Origin: Haplomitrium mnioides
Taxonomy: Eukaryota > Marchantiophyta > Haplomitriopsida > Calobryales
Reading direction: 5' to 3'
NCBI GenBank assembly: GCA_049999725.1
Contig: JBNGIS010035691.1
Location: 1-31,169, forward strand
Length of the DNA stretch: 31,169 nt
The notes beneath the pieces were generated by a model. The model did no database searches. It was not told the origin of the DNA and saw only the letters and a list, made by a program, of their open reading frames with translations. This document shows positions 1-9,389 of this stretch, one piece after another. The position numbers and the translations under genes are program-made. Every line of letters begins with the position of its first letter. The stretch's first letter is position 1.

Positions 1-205
1 AACTTGAACTTGTGACCATAAATCATTCCAAGTTGAATGTTGTTCTTTGTAAATAAAACTTTAACTCATAAGTAATATTTTTATTTGCTTCGTAGAAACA
101 TTTTTATCTTCAAAATATAAGTATTTTGCTTTCAACTTTTAAGGTTACTATCTCGCTAAAGCATCTGTCCAAATTGACTAATTCTTTTTTCTTTTTAAGA
201 CTTTG

Positions 206-447
206 TTGTAAAATTTTAATTCTTTAGCGTTGTTTGACTTAGAAGAAAAGCTTTGTACCCGTTTTTACTTTTAGATNNNNNNNNNNNNNNNNNNNNNNNN
301 NNNNNNNNNNNNNNNNNNNNNNNNNNNNNNNNNNNNNNNNNNNNNNNNNNNNNNNNNNNNNNNNNNNNNNNNNNNNTTGTAAAAATTAAAATCTTTATCG
401 TTGTTTGACTCTGATGAAGAGCTTTGTCTCCGTTTTTACTTGTAGAT
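206..447. repeat. Diverged ~71-bp direct repeat on both sides of the assembly gap
   Basis: Two copies, 206-276 and 377-447, share the words GTTGTTTGACT, AGCTTTGT and CCGTTTTTACTT in the same order and spacing. A partial third copy seems to start near 456 (AAATCAAAATCTTTTGCGT). No coding potential is seen; the open frame through this region exists only because Ns are translated as X. The copies lie directly against the N run, so the gap probably hides further copies that the assembler could not resolve. Confidence 0.7.
277..376. other. Assembly gap (100 N)
   Basis: Exactly 100 consecutive Ns. A round 100 is the usual placeholder for a gap of unknown size, so the true length is unknown. It lies inside a tandem repeat, which explains why assembly failed here. 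Confidence 0.98.
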
Positions 448-641
448 TTCGAATTAGAAATCAAAATCTTTTGCGTGTATAGAGTTTGTTGCAAAAATAG
501 AATGTTTACAGTCTATATTCTTGGTTGCAGAAGTGTGAACCCTATGCATGTATAGACTTTGATTTGCAAGAGAAACGTACAACGTACAAAAACTCTTCTA
601 TAAAATCTAAACTCTAGCTTCTTGTCAATCTTTGTTGTGGA

Positions 642-901
642 ATGTTGAGATGGTGAGTTTGGATTCTTATGCACATATAGACGTTGGGGTGGAGTGTTCA
701 GATGGTGAGTTCAGATTCCTAAGCGCGTATAGACTTTGGGGTGGAGTGTTCGGTTGGTGAGTTCGGATTCCTATGCACGCATAGCCTTTGGGGTGGAGTG
801 TTTACTTGTTGAGCTTAGATTCCTAAGCACGGATAGACTTTGAGATGGAGTGTTCACATGTTGAGCTTGGATTCCTATGCGCGCATAGACTTTGGAGTGG
901 A
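642..901. repeat. 52-bp minisatellite, five tandem copies
   Basis: Units start at 642, 694, 746, 798 and 850, each exactly 52 bp. Every unit has the order GTGTTC-like start, TTGAGCTT or GTGAGTTC, GGATTCCTATGC, ATAGACTTTGG, GGTGGA. Copies differ mainly by substitutions. Degenerate relatives of the CCTATGCATGTATAGACTTT part occur upstream at about 541-560 and 470-490, so the array was probably longer. The short open frame at 840-1046 runs through the last unit and has no recognisable product. Confidence 0.85.
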
Positions 902-1737
902 AGTTGATGCCTTCCAAAAGTTCTACTTCTCATGTATAACCCTCAAGCTTCTTCATACAAAGACTACCGATTACAACTTTGTTTGTACACAAGTCATAGA
1001 CTCTTTTGTAGATCTTGAGACCTTTGTTCGGTTGAATCAAGTCTAAAACCTGGACATGTTTCTTGTTTACAATCTTAATTCAATCTCCTTAGCTATTGCC
1101 TTTTTGATTCTGAACTATGATACGTTTCTGTATATGCTTCGTTGAACTATGAAATATTTTTAATTTCTGGAACCTTTTTGAAAGCTCACATTCACTTTTA
1201 ATTGCATGGATTTTCAACTTAAACTAAAAGTTTCTTTTTTCTTAACATTTAAAATAAAGCTCCTAAATCCATGCAATGTTTCGTTTTCTTTGTATTTGTG
1301 TTTACCATTGCAAACTCATTCCCTTGACTTCTAGTCCCCTTAGGATTTTTCTTTGTGTTTTTTAATATTTTTCCAACGAAAGAGCACTATGTCTACGCGC
1401 ATCTAAAGTTTGTGCAATGAAACATATTTCAAAATAGTTTCTTGTGACGTGTATTTGAACTTTTGGGCTTAGAATTGTAATCAATGATAAATGCAATTTT
1501 TTGATGAAAACTTACCATAATTTTTATGCTTTTAAACAAATTCATAACAAAATTGACTTTCGCTCTATCATGCTTGTTGAAATGACCAAAAACAAATCCA
1601 AAAAACTCATGTACTTTTTTTAAATAAATTAACCTCATTTTTTATGTTTTTTGATATGAAAAAACCACAAGATTTCCCAAAAAAAAGTTCCGGTTTTGAG
1701 TAGCATATTTCTGGCTCAAAGTACCAGTTGTTTAGTC
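902..1737. other. AT-rich stretch without recognisable genes
   Basis: No coding homology is recognised on either strand. The open frame on the minus strand at 1429-1638 has low-complexity composition and no motif. One structural item is an exact 13-bp inverted repeat, ATTGCATGGATTT at 1201-1213 and its reverse complement at 1265-1277, separated by 51 nt. This may be the unannotated 5' flank of the truncated Copia remnant that starts near 1738. Confidence 0.5.
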
Positions 1738-1890
1738 ATGGATGCAATCACATATTGGTATATAATAGCTTATGCCATACATCATAATTTGAAAAGGCAT
1801 CTAATAGATGTGGTTATTGTTACTGCATAATTATATGGCATAATGGATACCAAAATTTACATGAAAGCCCCTCTTGAATTGCTCAATAGA
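1738..1890 (+). pseudogene. C1 Copia reverse transcriptase, N-terminal fragment
   Basis: The frame starting at 1738 reads MDAITYWYIIAYAIHH, then LIDVV, an internal stop, and LYGIMDTKIYMKAPLE. This matches the Ty1/Copia RT segment whose usual form is D(A/S)-(F/Y)R..(M/L)ALA..., H.MDV.TA(F/Y)L.G.L...(I/V)YM..P. The stop replaces the residue before LYG. Nothing upstream looks like Copia integrase or gag, so the element is truncated at about 1738. Downstream, similarity stops near 1890 and resumes near 2263, implying an insertion of roughly 0.35 kb. The fragment cannot be functional. Confidence 0.7.
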
Positions 1891-2004
1891 GTACCTTTCA
1901 TATTTAGGAGGAGTAGACACAAAAAGTTGATCCAAAATTATTATCAGGCATAAAGCAGATGGTTGCTACATAAGAAATTGAACATACAGTTTGGAATGTA
2001 TAGA

Positions 2005-2232
2005 GTATGCTACACACATCTACTCAGCCTATAGTTGATAAACTTCCCTGTAGAGCTCCTATTGAGCACTGGAAGAGGCAAAATAAGCACAATGGATCTA
2101 CAGTCCAACAATTACATCGTGTGCTACACACACTAGCTAAGCCTACAGTTGAGAATTTATCAAATAGGGCTTCTAGTGAGTACTGGAATTGGCAACAAAA
2201 ATACACAAGACCTCTTGCTAAAAAGATGATAA
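2005..2232 (+). repeat. 114-bp tandem duplication inside C1 RT
   Basis: Two imperfect copies start at 2007 (ATGCTACACACA) and 2121 (GTGCTACACACA), a spacing of 114 bp. 114 is a multiple of three, and both copies stay open in the frame 2007-2291 with matching residues (LHT, KP/QP.V..L, RA..E.W...Q.K). The duplicated stretch is not part of the Copia RT fold as I know it and sits where RT similarity is interrupted. Its origin is unknown; it could be a small insertion that later duplicated. Confidence 0.6.
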
Positions 2233-2262
2233 CACCAATGAATTTTCTTAACACACCAAAGA

Positions 2263-2793
2263 ATGCCAGAAAACAGAAAAAATGCCTTTGAAATTCAAGT
2301 ACTACGCTCTATATACGATCTTAAACAAAGTGGAAGGATTTGGTATAAAAGATTTAAGGCTGAGATGCTCATCCTAAACTCTACCAATGAGGATATAGCA
2401 TCTTGTCTGTTCCTCAAACATGAGGGACCAGAATTTGTCATCATATCAATTTACGTGGATGGCAGCAATATCTTTCAAACTCCTAAATTGACTACTACTA
2501 TAGTAAATACTCTAAAAGGAGTTTTTAATAAGAAAGATATTGGAAAGCGGACCTACTATCTAGGCATCCAATTTGATTATTTATCTGAAGGGATCCCCAT
2601 TACTCAAAGGATATACACACAAAAGATGCTAAAACAATTCAATATGCATAAATTTCATCTTGTTGGTACTTCTATAGATCTCAGATCCTTGGATCCAACA
2701 AAAGACATGTTCAACATGCATAAAGAGCATGAACCAATTCTTGGAGCAATTGCTATATTGGAGCACAATTGGAGCCTTGCTATAGTTGGCTAA
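2263..2793 (+). pseudogene. C1 Copia reverse transcriptase, central part, catalytic Asp lost
   Basis: The 176-codon open frame is Ty1/Copia RT (RVT_2 type). It has LRSIYDLKQSGRIWYKRF (family form L.KSLYGLKQ..R.WY..), then the catalytic region IISIYVDGSNIF at about 2440-2475, then KKDIGKRTYYLGIQF (family form M.DLG....LG.). The YVDD box reads YVDG: the second catalytic Asp is a GGC Gly codon at 2461-2463, which should abolish polymerisation. The following TQRIYTQKMLKQFNM matches the usual Q..Y..K.L..F.M segment. The frame breaks at 2791 and Copia similarity continues in another frame. Confidence 0.88.
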
Positions 2794-3450
2794 TCAAACA
2801 AGGCTTGATATCAGCTTTGCAATGAGTTTTTTGGCTAGGCATACCACTCAACCCACTATAAGACATTGGAATGGCCTTAAACGTGTTTTTGATGTTTACA
2901 AGGAACTGCTAATATAGGCTTATATTTCTCAAATGATATGAATCAGCAAATGATAGGTTATGCACATGTTTGATACTTTTTTGATCTATATGATGCCAAG
3001 TTTCAATTGAGATATGTATTTCTCCAAAGCATTACAACCATTTCATAGAAAAGTACAAAACAGATGCTTACTGTGACTTCATCAAGTGATGCAAAAATTA
3101 TACCCCTATTCAAAGCCACTAGGGAATGTATTTGGCTTCAGAGTTTGGCTTAGCATATTCATAAGAATATAGGACAGTCGTTCACAACAGCTTCTACGAT
3201 TACTTACGAGGATAATCGACTTTGTGTGATGCAAATTCCACATGGCTTCATTAAAGGGGATCATACTAAACATATAGCCCCTAAGTTGTTTTATATCCAT
3301 GAACAACATGGTGACAAAATCCTTGTCGAATGGATCCCATCTGCTCAGAATAGAGCTGATTTATTTAAAAAACTCTTGCCTCCAACACAATACAAGGATC
3401 ATGTACATGGCAAAGTCATGAAAATTTTGTCAAGTCTCCAGCAATCATAG
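2794..3450 (+). pseudogene. C1 Copia RT end and RNase H
   Basis: After a frameshift, LANQTRLDISFAMSFLARH followed by TIRHWNGLKRVF matches the Copia segment (T)RPDI.(F/Y)AV..L....P...HW...KR(V/I).RYL. RNase H follows: SSDAKIIPLFKATRECIWLQ (usual SS.EAEY.AL..A..E..WL), YEDNRLCV (usual DN.SA), DHTKHIAPKLFYIHE (usual RTKHI...(Y/F)HF.R) and IPSAQNRADLFKKLLP (usual (T/S)..Q.AD.(F/L)TK.L). The last open frame, 3226-3450, ends at the natural polyprotein terminus. Several stops and at least two frameshifts are present. It lies on the same strand and in the same order as the RT fragment, so it belongs to the same element. Confidence 0.85.
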
Positions 3451-4969
3451 ATGTTACCTAGTTAAATATTGGGAGACTTATCTTATATGATGTTGTTGTA
3501 TATTTTTTGGATTGATGCTTCAATCTTCAAGTTACATGTGTTGATGCTATCCATCCTACAACTTCACGTTGTATCATTCGAAATATGAAAACTGCAAAGC
3601 TACCTCACATCAACAATTCCAACATTAGTTCCTGCTTATCTTTATATACATACATTATATGCATGCCCTGCTTGTGTATATATTCAAAAATTTTGTCTAC
3701 CACAAAGTTACATATTCTATTGACCATGTAATATCTCCCTTTGCTACATACCATTTATGATGATGGCTGCTCATCTTTTTTTGAATCAAGAGGCCATTGA
3801 TACTCAATGTCACATATATGTGGCTATTTTCTTCTTTATTCTTCAGTACATCCAACACAAATCCAATTGGCTTCTTCCACATACTTCAGCTTCAATGACT
3901 ACTCTACTTCTATCAATGCATATTAAAACAACAAGACAATTTCATGCTTTTATTCAAGCACCAATAGAGGCACAATGCTTGATTTTGCTGCCAGTGATCA
4001 CAAATGAGCATAGCTACGACCTATACAATTTTCAATCGCAAAGGCAGCTTGTGATTCAGAGGGAGTCTATGATTCAGGGGGAGAGTTTGTCATGCTAGCA
4101 AATACTCTTCTACCCCAAATACCAGCTTTTTTGTGCTCTATAGCTCCAAATTTCCCTCGCAAACCTTTGAAGAACAAGCAATAGCTGATCTTTGAAGAAT
4201 AGCTCTTGCACCAATGGTATTCGCAATTTCTTTCTTCTCTGATTCTTGATCGAAGTATGTTTCTTTCTTGTGCCCTTCTTCTCTGCATTGGCAAGATAAT
4301 CGAGAGAGGTGCTAGCCATGTCTCAGATATATAACACTTGGCTTAAAGGTCATTGAAGAGGCCCATAGTGATAGAAAAGTTGAAGAACATTACAAAGAAC
4401 ACTTTGAGATTTGCCAAGACATTCACGAAGAAACACAACAAGAGATCTACACACAAGACACGAAGAAGTTTGCAAGAAATTTTACGAATGGCATCAGCCA
4501 ACATGTGCAGAGATCTGACCTTGCAAATACTTGATAACGCTAGATGTCAATTCGAGTACATGTAAGTTTTGCCTTGGACAGAGATTGCTAGACAAAGCAA
4601 CTCACAGCAATGTTGTTAGCAATGTTAGATGATTTACATTTGGAGTAGATCAGCGATGACAGAGCTCCTCCTCATTGATCAATATCTTCCCTCATTTTTT
4701 GCAACAATCACATATGATAACAACGATTCCCTACGTACATATCGATCTTCATCAACCTTATTTGATTGATTCCATCAACCCTAATCGATTGATCTTCATC
4801 AGTGCTGCTCAACATCTACTTGGCTACCCTAATTTTTGGCCTTCATATCTCTTCTATTTTCCTTACTTTTAAGCCTATTTTTATTATTCTTTCTTATTCT
4901 CATTTTCTTTTTTTCACATTTGGTTTATATTAACACCATATTCACTTCATATATTTTTTCTTAGTTATA
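3451..4969. other. Unassigned 1.5 kb downstream of C1 pol
   Basis: No family is recognised. Three items stand out. First, a tandem 18-bp duplication at 4051-4085 (GTGATTCAGAGGGAGTCT, then ATGATTCAGGGGGAGAG) resembles a duplicated Copia polypurine tract. Second, a 72-codon open stretch without ATG lies on the plus strand at 4316-4534. Third, about 4675-4960 is pyrimidine-rich. The region may be C1 3' untranslated sequence plus an insertion, because Copia-like 3' end motifs appear only at about 4970-5097. Confidence 0.4.
4316..4534 (+). other. Orphan 72-codon open stretch, no start codon
   Basis: The frame is open from just after a TAG at 4313 to a TGA at 4532. It is rich in Glu, His, Lys and Gln (for example RKVEEHYKEHFEICQDIHEE), as in a helical protein, unlike the low-complexity composition of most shadow frames here. 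It has no ATG and no family I recognise. Another frame on the same strand (4353-4565) is also open, so chance openness is possible. It could be a fragment of a captured exon, a gag remnant, or nothing. Confidence 0.2.
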
Positions 4970-5097
4970 AGGTAGTGGCACTCTTTCCCTCATAGACGGA
5001 GGAGGGTTTTAATAAGGCCATACATCACCACCTAGAGTTACTCCTACATTTTAAGTGTGACTGATTTTGGCAACCTCTCCAATCAACGAAGGAGGAG
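4970..5097 (+). other. Probable Copia 3' untranslated end with polypurine tract
   Basis: The segment CACTCTTTCCCTCATAG, then GGGTTTTAATAAGGCC, resembles the 3' leader of many plant Copia elements (CTCTTTTTCCCTT ... GGTTTTTAATGAGGC). It ends in GAAGGAGGAG at 5088-5097, directly before TGTTG, as expected for a polypurine tract beside a 3' LTR. It is on the same strand as C1 and may be its distant 3' end, but the 1.5 kb between them is unexplained. Confidence 0.5.
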
Positions 5098-5287
5098 TGT
5101 TGTAACTCAAGTAACTGTAACTATGATCAATACCTAACCTAGTTATAGTCATAGTTAGTTATAACTACTTCTCCCTTTAAGAGAGAAGGAAACACTTGTA
5201 ACATGAAGATTTGGATAATTGATCCATCAAAGAGAGTGATGAAAACACATTTTGTATAATTAATAATGGATAAATTCTACAATAACA
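5098..5287 (+). repeat. Probable Copia 3' LTR (~190 bp)
   Basis: It begins TGTTGT right after the purine tract GGAGGAG and could end ATAACA, giving terminal inverted ends TGTTGT/ATAACA. The satellite starts at the next base. No matching 5' LTR was found upstream, so the right boundary is inferred only from the inverted ends and the start of the satellite. Confidence 0.45.
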
Positions 5288-8200
5288 TTGTTAGGGATAT
5301 ATATTGGTGAAGTCAAAAAGAAACTATAACATCACGTCCCAAAAGATTAGAAACAAAATAATTACATTGCTAGGGATATATGTTAGTAAAGTCCAAGAGT
5401 AATTCAACATCACGTCTCAACAAATTAAAAACAAAATAATATTATTGTTAGGGATATACATTGGTGAAGTCCAAGTCTCAATAGATTGGAAACAAATAGT
5501 TAGATTGTTAGGGACATACATTGGTGTGAAGTCCAAGAGGAACTGCGACATCACGTATGTAAATAGTAGAAACAAAATAACTACATTGCTAGAGATATAT
5601 ATAAGTGAAGTCTAAAAGTAACTGCGATATCATGTCTCAAAAGATTAGAAACAAATTAATTACATTGTTGATGATGTACATTGTCAAAGTCTAAGAGGAA
5701 TTGCGACATCACATCTCAAAAGATTACAAAAACAATGATTACATTGTTATGGATATACATTGCCAAAGTCCAAGAAGAACTTCAACATCATACATCAAAG
5801 GATTAGAAAAAAAAATTACAATATTAGGGATATACATTAGTGAAGTCCAAGAGTAATTATGACATCTTTTCCCAAAAGATAAAAACCAAAATAATTACAT
5901 TTTTAGGAATATATTGGTTAAGTCCAAGTTTCAAAACATTATAAACAAAATACTTAGATTGTTGGCAACATACATTGCTGTAAAGTCCAGGAGGAACTGA
6001 AACATCTCGTCTCAAAAGATTATAAACTAAATAATTACATTCCTACAGATATATATTCGTCAAGTACAAGAGGAACTACGACATCATGTCTCAAAATACT
6101 AGAAACAAAATCATTACATTGTTAGGGATATACATTGGTGAAGTCCAAAAGTAACTGTGACATTACATCTTAAAAGATTGGAAACAAAATAACTTGATTA
6201 TTAGAGATATACATTGGTGAAGTCCAAAAGTAACTGCGACATCACGTCTCAAAAGATTAGAAACAAAATAATTACGCCGATAGGGATATACATTTTTGAG
6301 TCAAAGAGGAACTATGACATCACGTCTCAAAAGATTAAAAACAAAATAATAACATTGTTTCGGGTGTAAATTGGTGAATGCCAATAGTAACTACGACATC
6401 ATGTCTCAAAAGATAAGAAACAAAATAATTACATTGATAGGGATATATGTTGGTGACGTCCCAAAGTAACTATAACATGACATCTTAAAAGATTATAAAC
6501 AAAATAGCTACATTGAAAGGAAAATGACGTTGGTGAAGTCCAAGAGTAACTACGACATCACGTTCCAAAAGATAAAAAACAAAATAATTTCATTTTTAGG
6601 AACTATGACATCATGTCTCAAAAGATTAGAAACAAAGCAATTACATTGTAGAGGATATAAATTGTTGAAGGCTAGAAGTAACTACAACATCACATCTCAA
6701 AAGATTAGAAACAAAACTACATTTTTAGGGATATATATTTTCTAAGTCCAATAAAATTTGCAACATCACATCTAAAAATATTAGAAACAAAATAATTACA
6801 TTATTTGGGATATACATTGGTGAAATCTTATAGTAACTCCAACAAAACGTCTCAAAAAATCAGAAACAAAATAGTTATATTGCTACGTATTTACATTGGT
6901 AAAGTCTAAGAGTAACTACAACATCACATGTCAAAAGATTACAAACAACATAATTACTTTGTTAGGAAAATACAAGAGTAATTGCAACATCACGTCTCAA
7001 AAGAATAAAACAATATAATTACATTGCTAGAGATATACAATTGTGAAGTCCAAGAGAAAGTGCGACATTACGTCTCAAAAGAATAGAAACAAAAATACAT
7101 TCCTAGGTATATATATAGTGTCGAAGTCTAATAAAATTTGCAACACCATGTCTAAAAATATTAGCAACAAAATAGTTACAATGCTTGGGATATACATTGG
7201 TGAAGTCCAATAGTAACAGCGACATCACATCTCAAAACATTAGAAAGAAAATAGCTAGAGTATTAGGGATATACATTGGTAAAGTCAAAGAATAACTACG
7301 ACATCACATGTCAAAAGATTAGAAACAAAAAAACTATACTACTAGGAAAAGACATTGGTGAAGTCCAAGAGTAATTGCGACATCACGTCCCAAAAGGTTA
7401 GAAACAAAATAACTACATTGCTAGGGATATAATTGGTGAAGTCCAAGAGGAATTGTGACATCACCTCTTCAAAGATAAGAAGCAAAATAATTACATAGTA
7501 AGAAATATACATTCGTGAAGTCCAAGAGTAACTGTGACATCATGTCCTAAAACATTATAAACCAAATAATTACATTGCTAGGGATATATATCAATGAAGT
7601 CCAAGAGTAACTGCCACATCATGCCTCAAAAGATTAGAAACAAAATGAGTACATTGTTAGAGGTATATATTGGTGATGTCCAAGAGTAACTGTAACATCA
7701 TATCTCAAAAGATTAGAAACTAAATAATTACATTGTTAGCATATACAATGGTGAAGTCCAACAGTAGTTATAACATCACGTCTCAAAAGAATAGAAACAA
7801 AACAATTATACTGTTAGGAGTATATGTTGGTGTAGTCCAAGAGTAACTACGGCATCATGTCGCAAAAAATTAGAAAAAAATTAATTACATTGTTAGGGAT
7901 AAACATTGGTGAAGTCCAAGAGTAACTCCGATATCATGTCTCAAAATATTAGAAACAAAATAATTGCATTATTAAGGATATATAATGGTGAAATCCAAGA
8001 GTAAGTGCAACATTTAGTCTCAAAAGATTAGAAACAAAATAATTACATTGTAAGAGATATACATTCATGAAGTCCAAATCTCAAAAGAGTAAAACTAAAA
8101 TAGTTAGATCACTAGAGATTTACATTGGTGAAGTCCAAGAGTTATTGTGACATTCCCTCCCCAAATATTAGAAACAAAAAAAAAAACTACATTGTTTGGG

Positions 8201-8695
8201 ATATACATTAGTGAAGTCCAAGAGTAATTGCGACATCACGTCTCAAAAGATTAGAAACAAAATTATTACATCAATAAGAATGTATATTAGTGAAGTCCAA
8301 AAGTAACTTCAACATCATGTCCCAAAAGATTAGAAACAAAATAATTACTTTGTAAGCGATAAACATCAGTGAAGTCCAAGGGGAGCTGTGACATCACTTC
8401 TCAAAAGAAAAGAAAACAAATTTACATTGCTAGAGATAAACATTGGTGAAGTCAGAGTCTTAAAGATTAGAAACAATTAAGTTAGTCTGTTAGGGACTTA
8501 CATTGGTCTTACATCCAAAAAGAACTCCAACATCACCTCTCAAAAGAGTAGAAACAAAATAATTATATTGTTAGGAATATACGCTCGTGAAGTCTAAGAG
8601 GAACTGAGACATCAAGTCTCAAAAAAATATAAACAAAATAACTACACTATTTGAGATATACATTGCCTAAGTCTAACACTAATTACAACATGACA
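5288..8695. repeat. 79-bp satellite array, left half (~43 copies)
   Basis: Head-to-tail monomers carry the words TTAGGGATATACATTGGTGA and CAAAAGATTAGAAACAAAAT in fixed phase. The period of 79 was measured exactly in a clean copy (25201 to 25280). Monomers are diverged by substitutions and small indels. A 61-bp variant lacking the 18 bp between CCAAG and TCTC occurs near 5467, 5920, 8070 and 8449. Short open frames inside, such as 6524-6745, are chance: 79 is not a multiple of three. The array stops at 8695 at monomer phase 45, where the LTR of G1 begins, and resumes at 23678. Confidence 0.95.
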
Positions 8696-9169
8696 TATAA
8701 AAGAATTTCAAGGACCAAATACAAATGAGTGGAAACTCATACTAAACTCTAAGAGATTTCTTCAACCAAATGCCAATAAGGCAAGCAAACCCACAACAAG
8801 ATAACTCTAATGGAGTTATGCAACTCAAAGCCCAAGCTAAGACCAAGAGTGCAAGCAAAAGCCAATTAGCCAAAGAACCTCAAGTGATTTGAAATGAACT
8901 CCAAAATGAGGAGTAGGGCTATGAAGCCCTTCTATTTATACAAGAGAGGAGGTGTTATCCTTCTTTCTTCACTTACAAGTCACTTCCAATTTCAACCCTA
9001 AAATTACTCACTTAGAAGTCACTTCTAATTTCAACTCTAAAAACACTAGAAGTAACTTTGAAGGCAAGTAATCTTATCTCAATTCAACCCTAAAAGTCAT
9101 CCTCTACTACTTCCTTCTTTTCTCTCTATTTTCTTGAAAATAGCACAACCTAATGACTATACTATTACA
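8696..9169 (-). repeat. G1 3' LTR (474 bp)
   Basis: It aligns along its length with 23218-23677. In element orientation it starts TGTAATAGTA, like the G2 LTRs, and ends near 8696 against satellite. A TATA box is kept (TATTTATA at 8933-8940, which is TATAAATA on the minus strand). A 39-bp internal duplication (AAGTCACTTC at 8977 and 9016, with a third partial copy at 9050) is also in the other G1 LTR but absent from G2. This explains much of the extra ~100 bp relative to G2. Confidence 0.9.
8933..8940 (-). promoter_or_regulatory. TATA box in G1 3' LTR
   Basis: TATTTATA on the plus strand reads TATAAATA on the minus strand, followed in element orientation by GAAGGGCTTCATAGCC, the same context as the G2 TATA box. 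The corresponding site in the G1 5' LTR is mutated. Confidence 0.6.
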
Positions 9170-9185
9170 TAATCCTTGCCTTGTA
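9170..9185 (-). other. G1 polypurine tract
   Basis: On the minus strand this reads TACAAGGCAAGGATTA, directly before the 3' LTR start TGTAATAG. G2 has AGAAGACGGGAATA at the same place. It would prime plus-strand DNA synthesis. It is moderately purine-rich and somewhat degraded. Confidence 0.6.
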
Positions 9186-9239
9186 ATCAATGACGTCCTC
9201 GTTATGACTAGCAATTTCAAATAATGGAACAGCTTCTTG

Positions 9240-9385
9240 AGCATTCTCAAGGTTAGAATACGACTCTCACGTAGCATCATGAAGTGGATATCCCTTCCAT
9301 CAAACTTTATTTTGAACTTGATGATGTCGCCCACGTTTTAGTACATGCTTGGTCAATATGCGGTCCACCTCATATTCTTCATGTT
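9240..9385 (-). pseudogene. G1 chromodomain at integrase C-terminus
   Basis: The minus-strand reading YEVDRILTKHVLKRGRHHQV, then stop, WKGYPLHDAT, stop, then SNLENA, matches a chromodomain (usual E.I...R.....YLVKWKGY....TWEP..NL). Two stops interrupt it: one just before WKGYP, and one at the Trp expected in TWEP. The G2 copy at 21067-21200 aligns residue by residue. Chromodomains of this class bind methylated histone H3 and guide integration into heterochromatin. The 75-codon frame at 9107-9334 is a shifted shadow of this domain. Confidence 0.8.
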
Positions 9386-9389
9386 CATA

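Noticed and set aside
1429-1638. Minus-strand open frame of 69 codons
   Set aside because: Low-complexity AT-rich composition, no family resemblance and no supporting context.
2024-2254. Minus-strand open frame of 76 codons with Cys-rich segments
   Set aside because: It is the antisense of the 114-bp duplication; its internal repeats come from that duplication.
4067-4319. Two overlapping minus-strand frames rich in Arg and Lys
   Set aside because: They overlap each other in different frames over pyrimidine-rich plus-strand DNA; composition explains them.
5288-8695. TTAGGG in each satellite unit as interstitial telomere repeat
   Set aside because: The hexamer occurs once per 79-bp monomer and is not tandem; plant telomeres are usually TTTAGGG arrays.
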